NCBI GenBank assembly: GCA_964568795.1 | Contig: CAZMRQ010000001.1 | Span: 25,548 to 89,547 of the forward strand | Length of the DNA: 64,000 bases | Direction of reading: 5' to 3' | Source: CAZMRQ01 sp964568795 | GTDB lineage: Bacteria > Pseudomonadota > Gammaproteobacteria > Comchoanobacterales > Comchoanobacteraceae | Part shown: positions 27,846 to 36,765 of the stretch, piece by piece | Position numbering within the stretch: position 1 is the first letter of the stretch | Layout of the letters: each line of letters begins with the position of its first letter | The notes under the pieces: generated by a model | Database searches by the model: none | Told to the model about the DNA's origin: nothing | Seen by the model: only the letters and a program-made list of their open reading frames with translations | Position numbers and translations under genes: made by a program

Positions 27846-29228
27846 GTGTTCTATTATTTAGGCATCATCTTTTTATTTTACTCAGTTATTATAGCATCAC
27901 CGTTGTTGGTGGCTTTGTTATTCACTGAGTCAATACCGATGACATGGGCAGGATGCGTTGTTGTCTATGGTCTTTTTTCCTTTATTCTTATCTTTAATAA
28001 TAAAAAGTCGCTGCATTTTCGCTCATCGATATCTCTTGTTTTAGTAGCATGGTTTTCATTGTCACTTGCTGCTGCGGTGCCACTTTGGTTGGACCCTTAT
28101 ACCAATATGTCATTTGTACAGGCATGGTTTGAAAGCACCTCTGGGCTAACAACAACAGGTTCTTCTATAGTTGCTAGCTTAGCAGGTTGGCCTCACTATC
28201 TTGTTTTTTACCACCAGTTATTGCAATATATTGGTGGTTTGGGTATATTGGTTTTGGTGATGACTGTATTGCCAATGGCAGGTTCTGGCGCCTTAGCATT
28301 TTTCAGGTCTCAGGTTCAGGGTTCTGTTATTGATGATAAGTTCATGCCGCGTTTTCGAGATGTGGCTAATTGGCTATTAGGGCTTTATTTGATTATTACT
28401 GTATGTGCATGTGGGGCATACATGGCAGTGGGGATGCCTGTATTTGATGCGCTTTGTTTTACTTTTTCTACAATTTCTACAGGTGGGTTTGTTTTCGAGT
28501 CAGATTGGCTATATCATCCTGGATGCCAGTGGGTTAGTACCGTCGTTATGCTGATTTCTGCAACGGGATTTAAGCTTCATTTCTTAGCATTGAAGCAAAA
28601 GTCATTGAAGTATTATTTTGAAAATGATGAATTCAAACAATGGTGGTGGGCTATTGCAGTTGTTTGCCTCATAGTTTGGTTAGATTATGAATTACACCAT
28701 AGTGGGAAGTCATTTCTACCACTAATTTTTCAAGTAGTGTCTTTAATGAGTTCAACAGGTTACATGTTAAAATCTGGGTGGACTTTAGATAAACTGATGC
28801 TGGTATGCTTGATTATTTTAGGGTATGTGGGGGGTTGTAGTGGCTCTACATCGAGTGGAATCAAGTGGGAGAGAATAGCGGTGGTGAGAAAAGTTATGGT
28901 TGATGCGTTGCACCGTATTCTGCATCCCCATCAAGTTATTGGAGATCATCCAAGGACGCGCATTATCCCTCAAGTGCTCGCCTATTTTATATTGCTTTTC
29001 TGTACGGTATGCGTAGTGTCATTGCTGTTTTACAGCAGTGGGTTGTCAATGGCTCAATCGGTCAGTGTTGCGTGGGCAACCACGACTAATTTAGGTGCAA
29101 CAATCGATGTTCATTTTCATTTATTTAATGCTTTACAAGCGCAGATAGCTACCTGGGCTATGTTAATTGGACGAGTCGAGTGTATTACTTTCTACATTGT
29201 TTTTATGCGGCAATTTTGGTGGAGATAG
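27846..29228 (+). CDS. trkH: TrkH/KtrB-type potassium uptake channel subunit
   Basis: Inner-membrane K+ transporter subunit of the SKT superfamily. The 460-aa protein has four M1-P-M2 repeats with selectivity-filter segments at ESTSGLTTTGSS, FSTISTGGF, SLMSSTGYM and ATTTNLGATID. The filter glycines are present in all four. The length is close to TrkH (about 480). The cytoplasmic NAD-binding partner TrkA is not in this window. The GTG start at 27846 follows the YqfO-like gene closely and polA begins 3 nt after the stop, so the three are probably co-transcribed. Confidence 0.93.
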   Translation: MFYYLGIIFLFYSVIIASPLLVALLFTESIPMTWAGCVVVYGLFSFILIFNNKKSLHFRSSISLVLVAWFSLSLAAAVPLWLDPYTNMSFVQAWFESTSGLTTTGSSIVASLAGWPHYLVFYHQLLQYIGGLGILVLVMTVLPMAGSGALAFFRSQVQGSVIDDKFMPRFRDVANWLLGLYLIITVCACGAYMAVGMPVFDALCFTFSTISTGGFVFESDWLYHPGCQWVSTVVMLISATGFKLHFLALKQKSLKYYFENDEFKQWWWAIAVVCLIVWLDYELHHSGKSFLPLIFQVVSLMSSTGYMLKSGWTLDKLMLVCLIILGYVGGCSGSTSSGIKWERIAVVRKVMVDALHRILHPHQVIGDHPRTRIIPQVLAYFILLFCTVCVVSLLFYSSGLSMAQSVSVAWATTTNLGATIDVHFHLFNALQAQIATWAMLIGRVECITFYIVFMRQFWWR

Positions 29229-29231
29229 CAG

Positions 29232-31769
29232 ATGCATTACGATATTATTTTAGTTGATGGATCATCTTATCTTTTTAGAGCATATTATGCTTTGCCCCCC
29301 CTGAGTTCCCCTGAGGGTTTGCCTACTGGTGCTATGATTGGGGTGCTTAATATGTTGCATAAGCTGACTCAGGAATACCCTGATGCTAAAACTGTAGTCG
29401 TGTTTGATCCCAAAGGGCCGACCACAAGGCACAAGACATACCCTGATTATAAAGCTAACCGCAGAGAAATGCCAGAAGAGCTGGGCCAACAAATAGAGCC
29501 ATTATTTACATTTATTAAAGCCATGGGTCTTCCTTTGGTCATTCGTGATGGAATCGAGGCTGACGATGTTATTGCAAGTATGGTAAGAGAATATGAGCCA
29601 GATTACTCAGTGCTTATTTCGACAGGTGATAAAGACTTAGCACAGATTGTGTCACCTCGGGTTCATCTTTATAATAGCATGAGTAAGAAACTAATGGATC
29701 CACAGGGGGTTTTCGATAAATTTCAAGTGCATGTCCATCAGATTGTTGATTACCTTGCACTTATTGGGGACAGTTCGGATAATATCCCCGGTGTGCCAAA
29801 AGTAGGCCCTAAGACGGCAGTGAAATGGCTGCAGCAATACGGGTCGTTGGATGAGATTATTGCACACAAAGAGGCGTTCCCAGGAAAAGTAGGCCAGTAT
29901 CTGAGAGATTCTATTGATCAGTGCTTGCTTTCTCGACAGCTTGTCACGTTGCAAATGGACGTTCCTATCCCTTTATTAAAGGAATTAAACACTTGCCCAG
30001 ATACCAAGCGGTGGCACGTGCTTTGTCAACAGTGGGGCTTTAGACAGCTAGCCAGTCGTTTTCGTCACCAAACAACAGGGCAGCAACAAAAGGTGGACTG
30101 GGTATTTGAGTGGCCAGCTGGAGTATCTGCTCTCTATCCTCATGTTGAAGCAGTGGATGGTCGAACTGCTGTTTTAGGGTGTGCTGTTTTTGCGCAAGGG
30201 CAAGTTAAATGTTTCGATTGGCGTCATTGCAAAGCCATCTTTCCTCAAGAAAGACTGTCTCAAGAGGTGATAGGCTGGGGCCTCAAATCTTGGATTTGTT
30301 CTACGGGTCGTCAGGATGATTTCTTGGATATGGGTGTGTTTGCCTATGTCGTTGATAGTTCTCAGCCAATTGAAAGTCTCTCGATGTGTGCATTACAGTA
30401 TCACATCGATAGTATTCACTCAGATGATGTTCTCGGTCAGGGAAAACAAAGAAAGGGATGGCAAGATATTGAGCAAAAAAATTATGGGCAATGGTTGCAA
30501 TCTCAGATGAATGCACTTCTTATCTTGCATAGTTCACTTAAGAAGCAAGTAGCTGAGCCTTGTTGGCAGTGGCTGATAGATGTAGAGCAACCGTTAATCT
30601 CCATTCTTGCTGAGATGCAAGAAACGGGTATTCGTGTTAGTGAGAAATCACTAGCTGTGCTTCGCCAAGAGGTTCAGATACAAACAAAGCGGGTTATTCA
30701 TGATATGAACGCTTTGATTGATGAGCCAATTAATTTGAATTCACCACAGCAGTTACGGGATATTCTTTTTAATTACTTTGGCTACCCAGTTGTTGAAAAA
30801 ACCCCAAGTGGGGTGCCTTCTACTTCTGAATCAGCACTCAAAGAAATTGTGGACGGCAGGCCCTTTGTCAAGCACTTATTAACATACCGATCATTGGCAA
30901 AATTAGAATCGACATATCTGAGTGGTTTGCCAAGACATGTTAGAAAAGACGGGCGTGTCCATTCACAGTTCAACCAATGTGTGACCATAACAGGGCGATT
31001 GTCTTCCAGTGACCCTAATATGCAGAATATCCCAATTAAAACAGAATTAGGTCGCCGTATTCGTGATGCTTTTGTTGCAAGGGATGGGGATGTCATAGTG
31101 GCAGCTGATTATTCGCAAATAGAGCTTAGGTTGATGGCTCATTTTTCTGAAGATCCAGCACTGGTCCAAGCGTTTCATGAAGGAGCAGATATTCATGCAC
31201 AGACGGCAGCTTGGTTGTGGGGCTGTGATATAGATGAGGTGACTTCAGAGCAACGGCGAATGAGCAAAGCGATCAATTTTGGTCTTATATATGGTATGTC
31301 AGCGTATGGTTTGGCAAAACAGCTCCAAATTGATAGAACGAAAGCACAGCAATTGATTGATAGGTATTTCCTTAGTTATCCAAAGGTTAAAGAGTATATG
31401 GGCCATATGCGTGCTGTTGCTAAAACAACGGGGGAAGTTGGTACTTTATTTAATAGAAAAATTCAACTGAATCGTGCCACTCAGCAGTATGGGGGCATGG
31501 AGAGGCTTGCAATAAATGCACCTATGCAGGGCAGTGCTGCTGAAATTATTAAGAAGGCTATGGTGTGTTGTGCACAAACCAACCCTAGCCCTGAACAAAT
31601 AAGGTTATTGCTACAGGTTCATGATGAGTTAGTATGGGAAGTGGAAGCGTCCCAAGTTCAGGTTGCAATCAAGTGGATGGAAAAAGTCATGAGCCAAGTT
31701 GTCAGTTTGAAAGTGCCATTAGAGGTTAGTATCGCATCGGGGTCTTCTTGGCAGAAGGCTCATGGGTGA
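29232..31769 (+). CDS. polA: DNA polymerase I with degenerate 3'-5' exonuclease domain
   Basis: 845 aa against 928 in E. coli. The N-terminal 5'-3' exonuclease is intact (DGIEADDVIASM, STGDKDLAQIV, LALIGDSSDNIPGVPKVGPK). The polymerase domain has motif A DYSQIELRLMAHFSED, motif B RRMSKAINFGLIYGMSAYG and motif C QVHDELVWEV. The middle domain (about residues 280-420) lacks the DxE, NxxxD and YxxxD motifs of the proofreading site: where DTETDS is expected there is only GRTAVLGCAVFAQG. The enzyme therefore probably has no proofreading, as in Taq and several other bacteria. It carries out Okazaki-fragment maturation and repair synthesis. Confidence 0.97.
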   Translation: MHYDIILVDGSSYLFRAYYALPPLSSPEGLPTGAMIGVLNMLHKLTQEYPDAKTVVVFDPKGPTTRHKTYPDYKANRREMPEELGQQIEPLFTFIKAMGLPLVIRDGIEADDVIASMVREYEPDYSVLISTGDKDLAQIVSPRVHLYNSMSKKLMDPQGVFDKFQVHVHQIVDYLALIGDSSDNIPGVPKVGPKTAVKWLQQYGSLDEIIAHKEAFPGKVGQYLRDSIDQCLLSRQLVTLQMDVPIPLLKELNTCPDTKRWHVLCQQWGFRQLASRFRHQTTGQQQKVDWVFEWPAGVSALYPHVEAVDGRTAVLGCAVFAQGQVKCFDWRHCKAIFPQERLSQEVIGWGLKSWICSTGRQDDFLDMGVFAYVVDSSQPIESLSMCALQYHIDSIHSDDVLGQGKQRKGWQDIEQKNYGQWLQSQMNALLILHSSLKKQVAEPCWQWLIDVEQPLISILAEMQETGIRVSEKSLAVLRQEVQIQTKRVIHDMNALIDEPINLNSPQQLRDILFNYFGYPVVEKTPSGVPSTSESALKEIVDGRPFVKHLLTYRSLAKLESTYLSGLPRHVRKDGRVHSQFNQCVTITGRLSSSDPNMQNIPIKTELGRRIRDAFVARDGDVIVAADYSQIELRLMAHFSEDPALVQAFHEGADIHAQTAAWLWGCDIDEVTSEQRRMSKAINFGLIYGMSAYGLAKQLQIDRTKAQQLIDRYFLSYPKVKEYMGHMRAVAKTTGEVGTLFNRKIQLNRATQQYGGMERLAINAPMQGSAAEIIKKAMVCCAQTNPSPEQIRLLLQVHDELVWEVEASQVQVAIKWMEKVMSQVVSLKVPLEVSIASGSSWQKAHG

Positions 31770-31840
31770 TACTTTCATAGTTTTTTATTGCGCTTGGGTG
31801 AAGTCAAGTTAGAATAAGACATGGGCTCATGGGTGATGTT

Positions 31841-32371
31841 ATGAAAATGAATCTGTCAGTACTTGGTCAAGACTTAGCCTGCGAGTCTGGGTCTATGTCG
31901 CAAATTATCACTAAGGATATAGATGCTGCATGGCGCATGTGCATGCCTCAATGCTCCGCAGGAGCTTGGGCCTTAGTGGGAAAAGAAATAGACTTTCCAT
32001 GGGCTGTGTCTGTCAAATCATTGATGTCCCAATATGCTGTTCTGCGTTCTGTTAGTAAAAAAGTAATCAAGCAACGCAGAGAGTATCTCTGTCGGCATTT
32101 CATGCTGAATCCCGATAGCAAGGTAAACACTCTATCGGAGCATCAGTGTTGGGTGTTGAGCCTTTTATTGGCGTTAATGGTGCAGCCTCAGTTAATTGTT
32201 TTATGTCAATCCAGTCATGTTGCCCAACAGGACTGCCGTAAGATAGGTCGTTTTGTGTCACAGATTTTTCCTGCGAGCATGTGTTGGCTTATGATTGGGC
32301 CTGAGAAAGACTGGTTAGTCGATGTTCCTTGTAAGCAAGTACTTCACTTTAGAGCTGAATTATGCTGTTAG
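31841..32371 (+). CDS. Degenerate FtsE-like ABC ATPase
   Basis: About 176 aa, shorter than FtsE (about 220). The only clear match to ABC ATPases is LSEHQCWVLSLLLALMVQPQ followed by LIVL, which aligns with the signature and Walker B region (LSGGEQQRv.iARAlv.kP.lLLaDEP). The Walker A P-loop is absent, and the Walker B Asp-Glu is replaced by CQSS, so ATP hydrolysis is unlikely. The next gene looks like a shortened FtsX and overlaps by 10 nt, which supports the FtsE identity. The ATG at 31841 or 31829 may start it. It could be a gene in decay or a structural partner retained for divisome assembly. Confidence 0.55.
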   Translation: MKMNLSVLGQDLACESGSMSQIITKDIDAAWRMCMPQCSAGAWALVGKEIDFPWAVSVKSLMSQYAVLRSVSKKVIKQRREYLCRHFMLNPDSKVNTLSEHQCWVLSLLLALMVQPQLIVLCQSSHVAQQDCRKIGRFVSQIFPASMCWLMIGPEKDWLVDVPCKQVLHFRAELCC

Positions 32372-33039
32372 TGTGTCGGAAAATTGAACGCAGCTGCTGG
32401 ATTAAAGTCATCGCCATCATGGGTATGTTGGTGTGGGCCGTGTATTCGGTTGTTTCCTTACGCTCCGCTGATGAGGTTGCCGCATTTCCTCGTGATGTGG
32501 TTGTTGTAATGGATAAAGCGGCACCATTGCAGTTGACACAACAAGTAGCTGAGCAAATATCAGCCAATGCATGGTTTGAGCGTGTTGCCATTAAGGAAAG
32601 TCAGGATCACCAGGATGCATTGAAACACTGGTTAGATGATCAAAGCGATAGTATCGATATTGATCTTCCGCCGATAGTCACACTGACTATTAGCATGACT
32701 ACGCCTTTGTCACAATTAGATAAAGCAGTGAAATGGCTGCAGCAGAGAAGTGGTGTGCAAGATGTTTTGTGGGATCGGGAGTACATTTACTCTGGACTGC
32801 AATTAAGCCAACTGAGTCAAAGCAGATTTTGGCATGCATGGGGTTGGTTATTCTTTAGTGCAATCGTTCTTATCTGTATGCTATGGGTTGTTGTTGTCAA
32901 CAGCGTGAGCAATCAGTATCGCTTCTGGCAGGCGTGGGGCTGTCCAGAGAAAGCAATTAAACAGCGTGTTCTTCTTTATTCTCTGGTGTTGTTTTCAATC
33001 TGTTTAGGTATTCCTTGTGCTGTGTGGTTAATTGTTTAA
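32362..33039 (+). CDS. Shortened FtsX-like membrane protein
   Basis: A 225-aa protein with an N-terminal membrane helix (VIAIMGMLVWAVYSVV), an extracytoplasmic domain of about 110 residues and two C-terminal helices. FtsX-like marks are VVVVMDKAAPLQ (the ITVYL strand), WFERVAIKESQDHQDALKHW and IDLPPIVTLTI (the NPLP-type segment). E. coli FtsX has 352 aa and four helices, so the last helices and loop are missing. FtsEX activates septal peptidoglycan hydrolases via EnvC. Its final 83 nt overlap the 3' end of hemL on the other strand, which may have created the present C-terminus. Confidence 0.6.
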   Translation: MLLVCRKIERSCWIKVIAIMGMLVWAVYSVVSLRSADEVAAFPRDVVVVMDKAAPLQLTQQVAEQISANAWFERVAIKESQDHQDALKHWLDDQSDSIDIDLPPIVTLTISMTTPLSQLDKAVKWLQQRSGVQDVLWDREYIYSGLQLSQLSQSRFWHAWGWLFFSAIVLICMLWVVVVNSVSNQYRFWQAWGCPEKAIKQRVLLYSLVLFSICLGIPCAVWLIV

Positions 33040-34231
33040 AAGACTTTTCAAATGCGGTCAATGTAAGGCCCAAGTGTTCTTGTTTGTGAGCACAGGTCAC
33101 AAAGCAGCTTTCAAGAGAATTTGGCGGTAAAAATATATTGTTCTCAATCATTAGAGGATAAAAAAGTTTGAATATTTGGTGATGACAGGCAGGGATATCA
33201 CTCTGAGACTTGACAGGTTTTTTTGAAAAAAAGAACGACCACATCCCCCCCTGGTGGCAAGTTTGTAGGGGCAGTCCGTATTTTTTAGTGATATATGTCA
33301 TCCCTGATGTGAGCTGTTCGGTGTATTCATTGAGTTGTCTATAGTGTTTGTCAGAGAGGTGAGACAAAGTTGCTATTCCGGTATGCACACAGCTAGCTAG
33401 GCTTGCGTATGTGCCTGCATGAGTGACTGGTCCTAGCGGGGCAAGCTCATTCATTATTTCTGCTCTGCCTGCTAGACAAGCCAATGGCAGGCCGCCACCA
33501 ATGACTTTAGCCAGACAGATAAGGTCGGGTGTTATATGATGGGTCTGAGCGACAGATCCGTAATAGCAGCGAAAACCTGTCATCACTTCATCAGCAATGA
33601 GCAATGCGTTGTGTTCGCGGCATAAGCGTTCACAGGTTTGTAAAAAATCAGGCCCTGGTTTAATCATGCCCATATTGCCAGCAATGGGTTCAACGAATAG
33701 GGCTGCAATTTGCGCCCCATGTTCTTGGAAGCATTGGATGAGCTTAGTGACGTCATTGTATGGCACACAATGGTGTTGTGGTGATTTTTTCAGCAGATGA
33801 TCGCCATGTCCATGGTAGCATCCTTCGAAGGTAATAAAAGATTGTCTTCCAGTGACATGCTGTGCCAGTCTTAGGGCCGTCATGCAGCTTTCAGTTCCTG
33901 TGACACAAAAACGCATTTTTTCTGCTTGTGGGATAGCTTTTCTTATGAGTTGTGCTAATTTCACTTCACCTTCGTGGCAAATACCGCCAGGCAAACCAGA
34001 GTCAATGGCTTGTTGGAGAGCTTCTTGAATTACGGGGTGTTGATGTCCAAGGATGGTTGCTCCAAAGCCATTTTGATAGTCTATGTATGGCGTATCTTGC
34101 TCGTATATATAGGCATTGCGTGCATGGGTGAAGTAAATAGGAGAAGAGAGATTGAGACTAAGTGGTGAACGCACAGGAGAGTTAACTCCTCCGGGCATGA
34201 ATTGTTGAGCATTTTTGAAATGTGTTGTCAT
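32957..34231 (-). CDS. hemL: Glutamate-1-semialdehyde 2,1-aminomutase
   Basis: PLP enzyme forming 5-aminolevulinate, the last step of the C5 route into heme. The 424-aa protein from ATG at 34231 (MTTHFKNAQQFMPGGVNSPV) matches the family. Lys242 in LAKVIGGGLP binds PLP; TGTESCMTALRLA, FEGCYHGHGD and IADEVMTGFR are typical. A longer frame to 34303 would overlap the divergent translocase and lacks conservation. The C-terminus (LKTTPENKEEHAV) is encoded antisense to the FtsX-like gene. hemC and hemD occur further on in this window, so heme synthesis is kept although not clustered. Confidence 0.96.
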   Translation of the reverse strand: MTTHFKNAQQFMPGGVNSPVRSPLSLNLSSPIYFTHARNAYIYEQDTPYIDYQNGFGATILGHQHPVIQEALQQAIDSGLPGGICHEGEVKLAQLIRKAIPQAEKMRFCVTGTESCMTALRLAQHVTGRQSFITFEGCYHGHGDHLLKKSPQHHCVPYNDVTKLIQCFQEHGAQIAALFVEPIAGNMGMIKPGPDFLQTCERLCREHNALLIADEVMTGFRCYYGSVAQTHHITPDLICLAKVIGGGLPLACLAGRAEIMNELAPLGPVTHAGTYASLASCVHTGIATLSHLSDKHYRQLNEYTEQLTSGMTYITKKYGLPLQTCHQGGMWSFFFSKKPVKSQSDIPACHHQIFKLFYPLMIENNIFLPPNSLESCFVTCAHKQEHLGLTLTAFEKSFKQLTTQHKEYLNRLKTTPENKEEHAV

Positions 34232-34366
34232 AGCTAAGGTGTTCTGAGTTGAGAAATAATAGCACACACATGCCAATAATGCACGAGGCGAGTATTGTTG
34301 CAATGTGTGTTGCAGTATAGTACTGTATTGTCATTAGACTATAAGTTCCTAAGGCACCCAGCATAC

Positions 34367-35845
34367 ATGATCAACCAATCTCAGATTTTCACAGGTGTTA
34401 GGGGAGTTGTTTTTCCGATTGCTAATTGGGAGCTTCGTAAGTTTCTCCCACTTGCTGTGATGATGTTCATCACAGTTTTTAATTTTACATTGTTGCGCAA
34501 TGCCAAAGACGCTCTTTTCGTCACAGCTCCAGGATCTGGTGCAGAATCTATTACGTTTTTAAAGTTGTATGGTGTCTTGCCGATGATGGTGTTGGCTAGT
34601 TTGGTATATGTGAAAATAAGGAAGAAGTTAAACTTTGAGCGATCTTATTACGTGATCATTGCTTTCTTCATGTGTTTTTTCATCTTGTTTATATGTGTGC
34701 TGTATCCTTTGCGTGATGAGCTTAATATGAGTGCAGCCAGTATTATATATTTGAAAGAGTCCTACCCGCGTTTTCAGCACTTTTTCCCAGCCATTGGGCT
34801 GTGGGTTTATTCTCTTTTTTATGTGTTTGCAGAGCTTTGGGGGACGTTTACACTCTCGGTGTTATTCTGGCAGTTTGCGAATGATAATATTGGTCCGAGC
34901 GAGGCAAAGCGCTATTATCCTCTGCTTATTTTTGTAAACAGCATGGCTACAATGACACTGGGGTATGTGATGTCAAAATTTGCTGATTTTCCCCCAGAAA
35001 AAATAGTTGTCAACAGTACATTATTGCTTATTGCATTGGTGGTTTGCCTATTTGCTACATTTCGCTGGATGCATGTGAGTGTGCTTTCGCGCCCTCAGTT
35101 TACTCAGTATGTCAGTCAGAGGACTAAGAAGCCGAAGGTCAAGATTAGTTTTGTTGAAAGTATTAAGCAAGCGTTGAAGTCACCTTACATTGGGTATATT
35201 GTGATTTTGGTTTTATCGTATAATATCATGACTAACATTATGGAAGTGACATGGAAAAGCCAAGCATTGCGTTTGTTTAATGATCTGCAATCTTACTACC
35301 GATTTATGTCGACGTATACTTTTTGGACTGGGGTGATTACCATGCTTTTCATATTCATCTCGCAAAGTTTATTACGCTTGTGTGGTTGGTGTGTGTGTGC
35401 CATGATTACACCTGTAATTGCCTCATTTATTGGCGTGGTTTTCTTTTCATATATGTTGTTTCAAGATCAGTTTGCTTATTTGTTGCGGTATTTTGGTGGA
35501 ATCACCCCCCTAGTCTTTATTGTCTGGTTTGGGGGTATTGGGGTATTGATTGGAAAATCGTCTAAGTACAGTTTTTTTGATCCGACTAAAGAAATGGCAT
35601 TTATTCCCTTGTCGTATGACTTGCGTATGACGGGAAAAGCGGCAGTAGATGGAGTAGGGGCCCGCCTGGGTAAGTCCAGTGGTGGCTTTATTCAGACCGT
35701 GTTGTATGTTTTTACAGCTGGAAGCCAGATAGATATTGCCCCCTATCTAGCAGGCATTATTGTATTGCTGGGCGTTCTCTGGTTGGTCGCTGTACTGCGC
35801 CTGAATAAGCTTTATCATCATCAAGTGGAATTATCGCAAAGCTGA
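34367..35845 (+). CDS. tlc: ATP/ADP (nucleotide) translocase, Tlc/NTT family
   Basis: Nucleotide transporter of the AAA family (Rickettsia Tlc, Chlamydia Npt, plastid NTT), which exchanges host ATP for bacterial ADP or imports nucleotides. The 492-aa protein has about eleven to twelve membrane helices and family blocks such as FNFTLLRNAKDALFVTAPGS, FYVFAELWGTFTLSVLFWQF and KEMAFIPLSYDLRMTGKAA-like text near the C-terminus (KGKAAVDG type, here GKAAVDGVGARLGKSSG). The ATG at 34367 starts MINQSQIF. It is divergent from hemL with about 135 nt between them. Such genes are essentially confined to obligate intracellular bacteria and plastids. ATP/ADP exchange versus broad nucleotide import cannot be told from sequence alone. 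Confidence 0.95.
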   Translation: MINQSQIFTGVRGVVFPIANWELRKFLPLAVMMFITVFNFTLLRNAKDALFVTAPGSGAESITFLKLYGVLPMMVLASLVYVKIRKKLNFERSYYVIIAFFMCFFILFICVLYPLRDELNMSAASIIYLKESYPRFQHFFPAIGLWVYSLFYVFAELWGTFTLSVLFWQFANDNIGPSEAKRYYPLLIFVNSMATMTLGYVMSKFADFPPEKIVVNSTLLLIALVVCLFATFRWMHVSVLSRPQFTQYVSQRTKKPKVKISFVESIKQALKSPYIGYIVILVLSYNIMTNIMEVTWKSQALRLFNDLQSYYRFMSTYTFWTGVITMLFIFISQSLLRLCGWCVCAMITPVIASFIGVVFFSYMLFQDQFAYLLRYFGGITPLVFIVWFGGIGVLIGKSSKYSFFDPTKEMAFIPLSYDLRMTGKAAVDGVGARLGKSSGGFIQTVLYVFTAGSQIDIAPYLAGIIVLLGVLWLVAVLRLNKLYHHQVELSQS

Positions 35846-35932
35846 AATATTCCTGCATGAGGCAGTTACAAGATCTGGAAAAAACAGCCAAACTGATATA
35901 GACTAAGCTAGCGGTAGAAATAATGTGATGTT

Positions 35933-36100
35933 ATGAAAAAATATATGTGTCTTATTTGTGGTCTTATATACGATGAAGCAGAAGGTTGGCCAGCTGATGG
36001 CATTCAGCCCGGGACCCTTTGGGAAGATGTCTTAGATGATTGGATTTGCCCAGACTGTGGTGCTACCAAAGATGACTTTGATATGGTTCTTATGCCATGA
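35933..36100 (+). CDS. Rubredoxin
   Basis: A 55-aa one-iron electron carrier. The two metal-binding pairs are CLICG near the start and CPDCG near the end, with the family's YDEAEG, W-x-D and DWICPDCG context. The stop TGA overlaps the ATG of the hydrolase gene (ATGA), so the two are translationally coupled. Small soluble rubredoxins serve alkane hydroxylases, oxidative-stress reductases or other partners; the partner is not visible here. Confidence 0.95.
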   Translation: MKKYMCLICGLIYDEAEGWPADGIQPGTLWEDVLDDWICPDCGATKDDFDMVLMP

Positions 36101-36678
36101 AGTCATTAATTCCAGGGCCAGCTGGCCAATTGGAAATTGATCTGACAGAAGGTGATGGTCCATGGTGGCTTGTATGTCACCCACATCCACAGTTCGGTGG
36201 GAATATGGACAATAAAGTTGTTGTGACTCTTGCCAGAGCATTGTCATCTTGCGGCATGAAAGTAATACGCTTTAATTACCGTGGTGTGGGTATGAGTGAG
36301 GGTTCATATGGCAGTATTATAGGTGAGAGTGCAGATGCCAAAGCTGTCATGAGCTGGGCAAGTAATAAATTTGGTCCTATAGGGGGTGTTGCTGGTTTTT
36401 CATTTGGCAGTTATATAGCGGCACAAATAGAGGCTCAGGAGCCGCTTATTATGGTAGCGCCTCCTTGTGAGCGGATGCCATTTTCTCAGTGCCGAATATC
36501 AGAGAAGTCACTTATTATTCATGGATCTAAAGATGAGATCTGTTCATACGATCAATCAAAAGAGTTTGCATCTCAACGCGGCATTGAGTTTATTGCCTTA
36601 GAGGGGGCCAGTCATTTTTTTCATGGGGCTCTTCCTGCACTCAAATGTGCCTCTATATCATTTTTATCAATAATATAA
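36097..36678 (+). CDS. Alpha/beta-hydrolase (COG2945 type)
   Basis: A 193-aa serine hydrolase of the short alpha/beta type. CHPHPQFGGNMDNKVV and FNYRGVGMSEG are hallmarks, the nucleophile elbow is GFSFGS, and the acid and base are likely in HGSKDEIC and EGASHFF. Substrate unknown; homologues are annotated as possible dienelactone hydrolases or esterases. It overlaps rubredoxin by 4 nt. Length is slightly below the usual 210. Confidence 0.88.
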   Translation: MKSLIPGPAGQLEIDLTEGDGPWWLVCHPHPQFGGNMDNKVVVTLARALSSCGMKVIRFNYRGVGMSEGSYGSIIGESADAKAVMSWASNKFGPIGGVAGFSFGSYIAAQIEAQEPLIMVAPPCERMPFSQCRISEKSLIIHGSKDEICSYDQSKEFASQRGIEFIALEGASHFFHGALPALKCASISFLSII

Positions 36679-36697
36679 GTTATTTACCCTAATATAG

Positions 36698-36725
36698 TTT
36701 ACATATTATTGTATAATGCTATAAT
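36698..36725 (+). promoter_or_regulatory. Strong sigma-70-like promoter for the 492-aa orphan gene
   Basis: TTTACA (36698-36703) and a perfect TATAAT (36720-36725) are 16 nt apart, 40 nt before the ATG at 36766. An in-frame ATG at 36709 lies between the two boxes and therefore cannot be the start from this promoter. Confidence 0.65.
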
Positions 36726-36765
36726 AGTATATAATGTATACAATATTTATCTTATAGGTGCAAAC

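Noticed and set aside
34295..34366. Upstream extension of the translocase start and of hemL into each other
   Set aside because: Both genes align with their families from the inner ATGs (34367 and 34231). The extensions overlap in the shared promoter region and are not conserved.
36709..36765. Start of the orphan protein at 36709
   Set aside because: This ATG lies between the -35 and -10 boxes of the likely promoter; the ATG at 36766 has a ribosome site.
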